DNA of 64,000 nucleotides, taken from Parasaccharibacter apium. Its GTDB lineage: Bacteria; Pseudomonadota; Alphaproteobacteria; Acetobacterales; Acetobacteraceae. The notes under the pieces were generated by a model that had not been told where the DNA came from, searched no databases, and saw nothing but the letters and a program-made list of their open reading frames with translations. The stretch is from assembly GCF_002592045.1 (NCBI RefSeq), contig NZ_MEJG01000006.1, forward strand, positions 23,211-87,210, written 5' to 3'. Position numbers and translations under genes: made by a program. Shown one piece after another: positions 63,143 to 64,000 of the stretch. Numbering within the stretch: position 1 is the stretch's first letter; every line of letters starts with the position of its first letter.

Positions 63143-63838
63143 TTATTTTTCCTGAACAGGGTACACAAAACTATCCATCAAAAATGGTGTAATTGAAAAG
63201 ACAAAAATATTACGATCCCCAAGCTTGGATGATTCTTTTGGTTTATCAAACGCGTACCCGGTCTCTACATTCTTCAATTTAAACGTATATTGTTTACTGA
63301 AAAACTGGTCACTCTCGCTAAAGGGCTTCGCTGAGGCGTTAAATGTAAGCTTTACGCTTTTATCTTCTGCCTTAAATGCTTGTGCATTAAAATTGAACGC
63401 CATCTCTGAACTATCAATCTTACCTTTATTATTGTCAGACATCTGTACAGGCAAAGTGTTAAAGGGGGTCACATCCTCTGCCACTTTGTCTATGTCATAC
63501 CCTTGATTACGAATCATATTGATAAAAACACGCTCACGCATGTTCCGGCCCTTCCAGAACTCCTCCTTAGTTGCCGCCGTAATGGAGGTCGTCCCAGCAG
63601 GCAGAGCCCTGAAGGTCTGCACTAAACCCAAGGCTTGCCGAATATCCTTCATACTCGCCCGTGCTTTCTCTGCTGGTACGGAGATGCGATACACCTCCAC
63701 AACTACCAGAGCGCTAGCCTCTGTCCCAAAACCGGAGGGCTGATTATCCGCTGCCGCAATTTTAAACATACCATCCGCCTGCGCTGGCATGGCACTTAGT
63801 ACGAGGATACAACTCAATAGGAACGCAATTTTTTTCAC
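63143..63838 (-). CDS. Hypothetical secreted protein upstream of cas3
   Basis: A 231-residue protein with a clear Sec signal peptide (KKIAFLLSCILVLSAMPAQA, cleavage after AQA) and a mature domain of unknown family. ALVVVEVYRISVPAEKARAS and IFVFSITPFLMDSFVYPV suggest an alternating beta architecture; a faint likeness to secretin-type C-terminal domains is too weak to name. The GTG at 63838 with AAGGAA 9-10 bases upstream is chosen over the ATG at 63862, which lacks a ribosome site. It is 20 bases before cas3 on the same strand, but a periplasmic product has no obvious CRISPR role. Confidence 0.7.
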   Translation of the reverse strand: MKKIAFLLSCILVLSAMPAQADGMFKIAAADNQPSGFGTEASALVVVEVYRISVPAEKARASMKDIRQALGLVQTFRALPAGTTSITAATKEEFWKGRNMRERVFINMIRNQGYDIDKVAEDVTPFNTLPVQMSDNNKGKIDSSEMAFNFNAQAFKAEDKSVKLTFNASAKPFSESDQFFSKQYTFKLKNVETGYAFDKPKESSKLGDRNIFVFSITPFLMDSFVYPVQEK

Positions 63839-64000
63839 AGCAATCAATTCCTTACGACTCATAGAGCATCAATAAACTTATTCGTAAGTTATGGCTGTGT
63901 CTAGAAAAGGCTAAACTTATTACGCTGGTGTCCTATAATTTTAAAAGCCTTGATAGCTTATAAACATCCACTGCAACGAGGCGCGCTATATTAAAAGAGA

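Overview
The window is a chromosomal segment of an alphaproteobacterium, most likely an acetic acid bacterium (Acetobacteraceae). The evidence is a permuted two-piece tmRNA gene next to an alpha-type SspB, MucR/Ros and Fur regulators, ThyX-type thymidylate synthesis, an OlsB-like acyltransferase, and a three-subunit membrane gluconate dehydrogenase beside cytochrome-linked oxidases. The genus cannot be fixed from sequence alone. No rRNA, tRNA, prophage or insertion sequence was recognised.

Layout. 1-4772: a partial tyrosine phosphatase, then a leftward run of an XRE regulator, lnt, an OlsB-like acyltransferase, fur and mucR. 5181-10146: leftward rimI-tsaB-nitroreductase-NifU-like gene, a rightward class II aldolase, and leftward thyX with a small membrane protein. 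10242-12383: a promoter, the split tmRNA, sspB and an AbrB-type membrane protein. 12441-17374: a glycosyltransferase, a lytic transglycosylase with a SPOR domain, a DUF1643 protein and quinone-linked D-lactate dehydrogenase. 17543-26149: leftward housekeeping genes mutL, a DUF3035 lipoprotein, lspA, ileS, ribF, tatA, a CHAP lipoprotein and recX. 26243-33118: a D-aminopeptidase-like hydrolase, argD-argF with a structured leader, hslO, and two translationally coupled unknown genes. 33239-45317: gluconate dehydrogenase, an RND efflux operon, and a catalase-like peroxidase with cytochrome b561. 45406-51924: an aldehyde dehydrogenase/YqhD-like reductase operon with a NemR-like TetR regulator, an AraC regulator, a DapA-family aldolase and a secreted esterase.

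52226-63122 is a complete type I-E CRISPR-Cas locus, all read leftward: cas3, cas8e, cas11 (cse2), cas7e, cas5e, cas6e, cas1, cas2, a short AT-rich leader, then an array of 30 good repeats plus one decayed terminal repeat. Its striking feature is the cse2 gene. It encodes 357 residues made of two Cse2 domains in tandem, 109 of 127 aligned core residues identical, joined by a short linker. Cascade normally holds two separate Cse2 subunits, so this looks like a naturally tethered Cse2 pair made by recent internal duplication. It is the best candidate here for something not previously described. Smaller points of interest are two repeats with a shortened hairpin loop, a hairpin in exact 61-nt register beyond the decayed repeat, matching operator-like sites in front of the TetR and reductase genes, and the unknown gene pair coupled to hslO.
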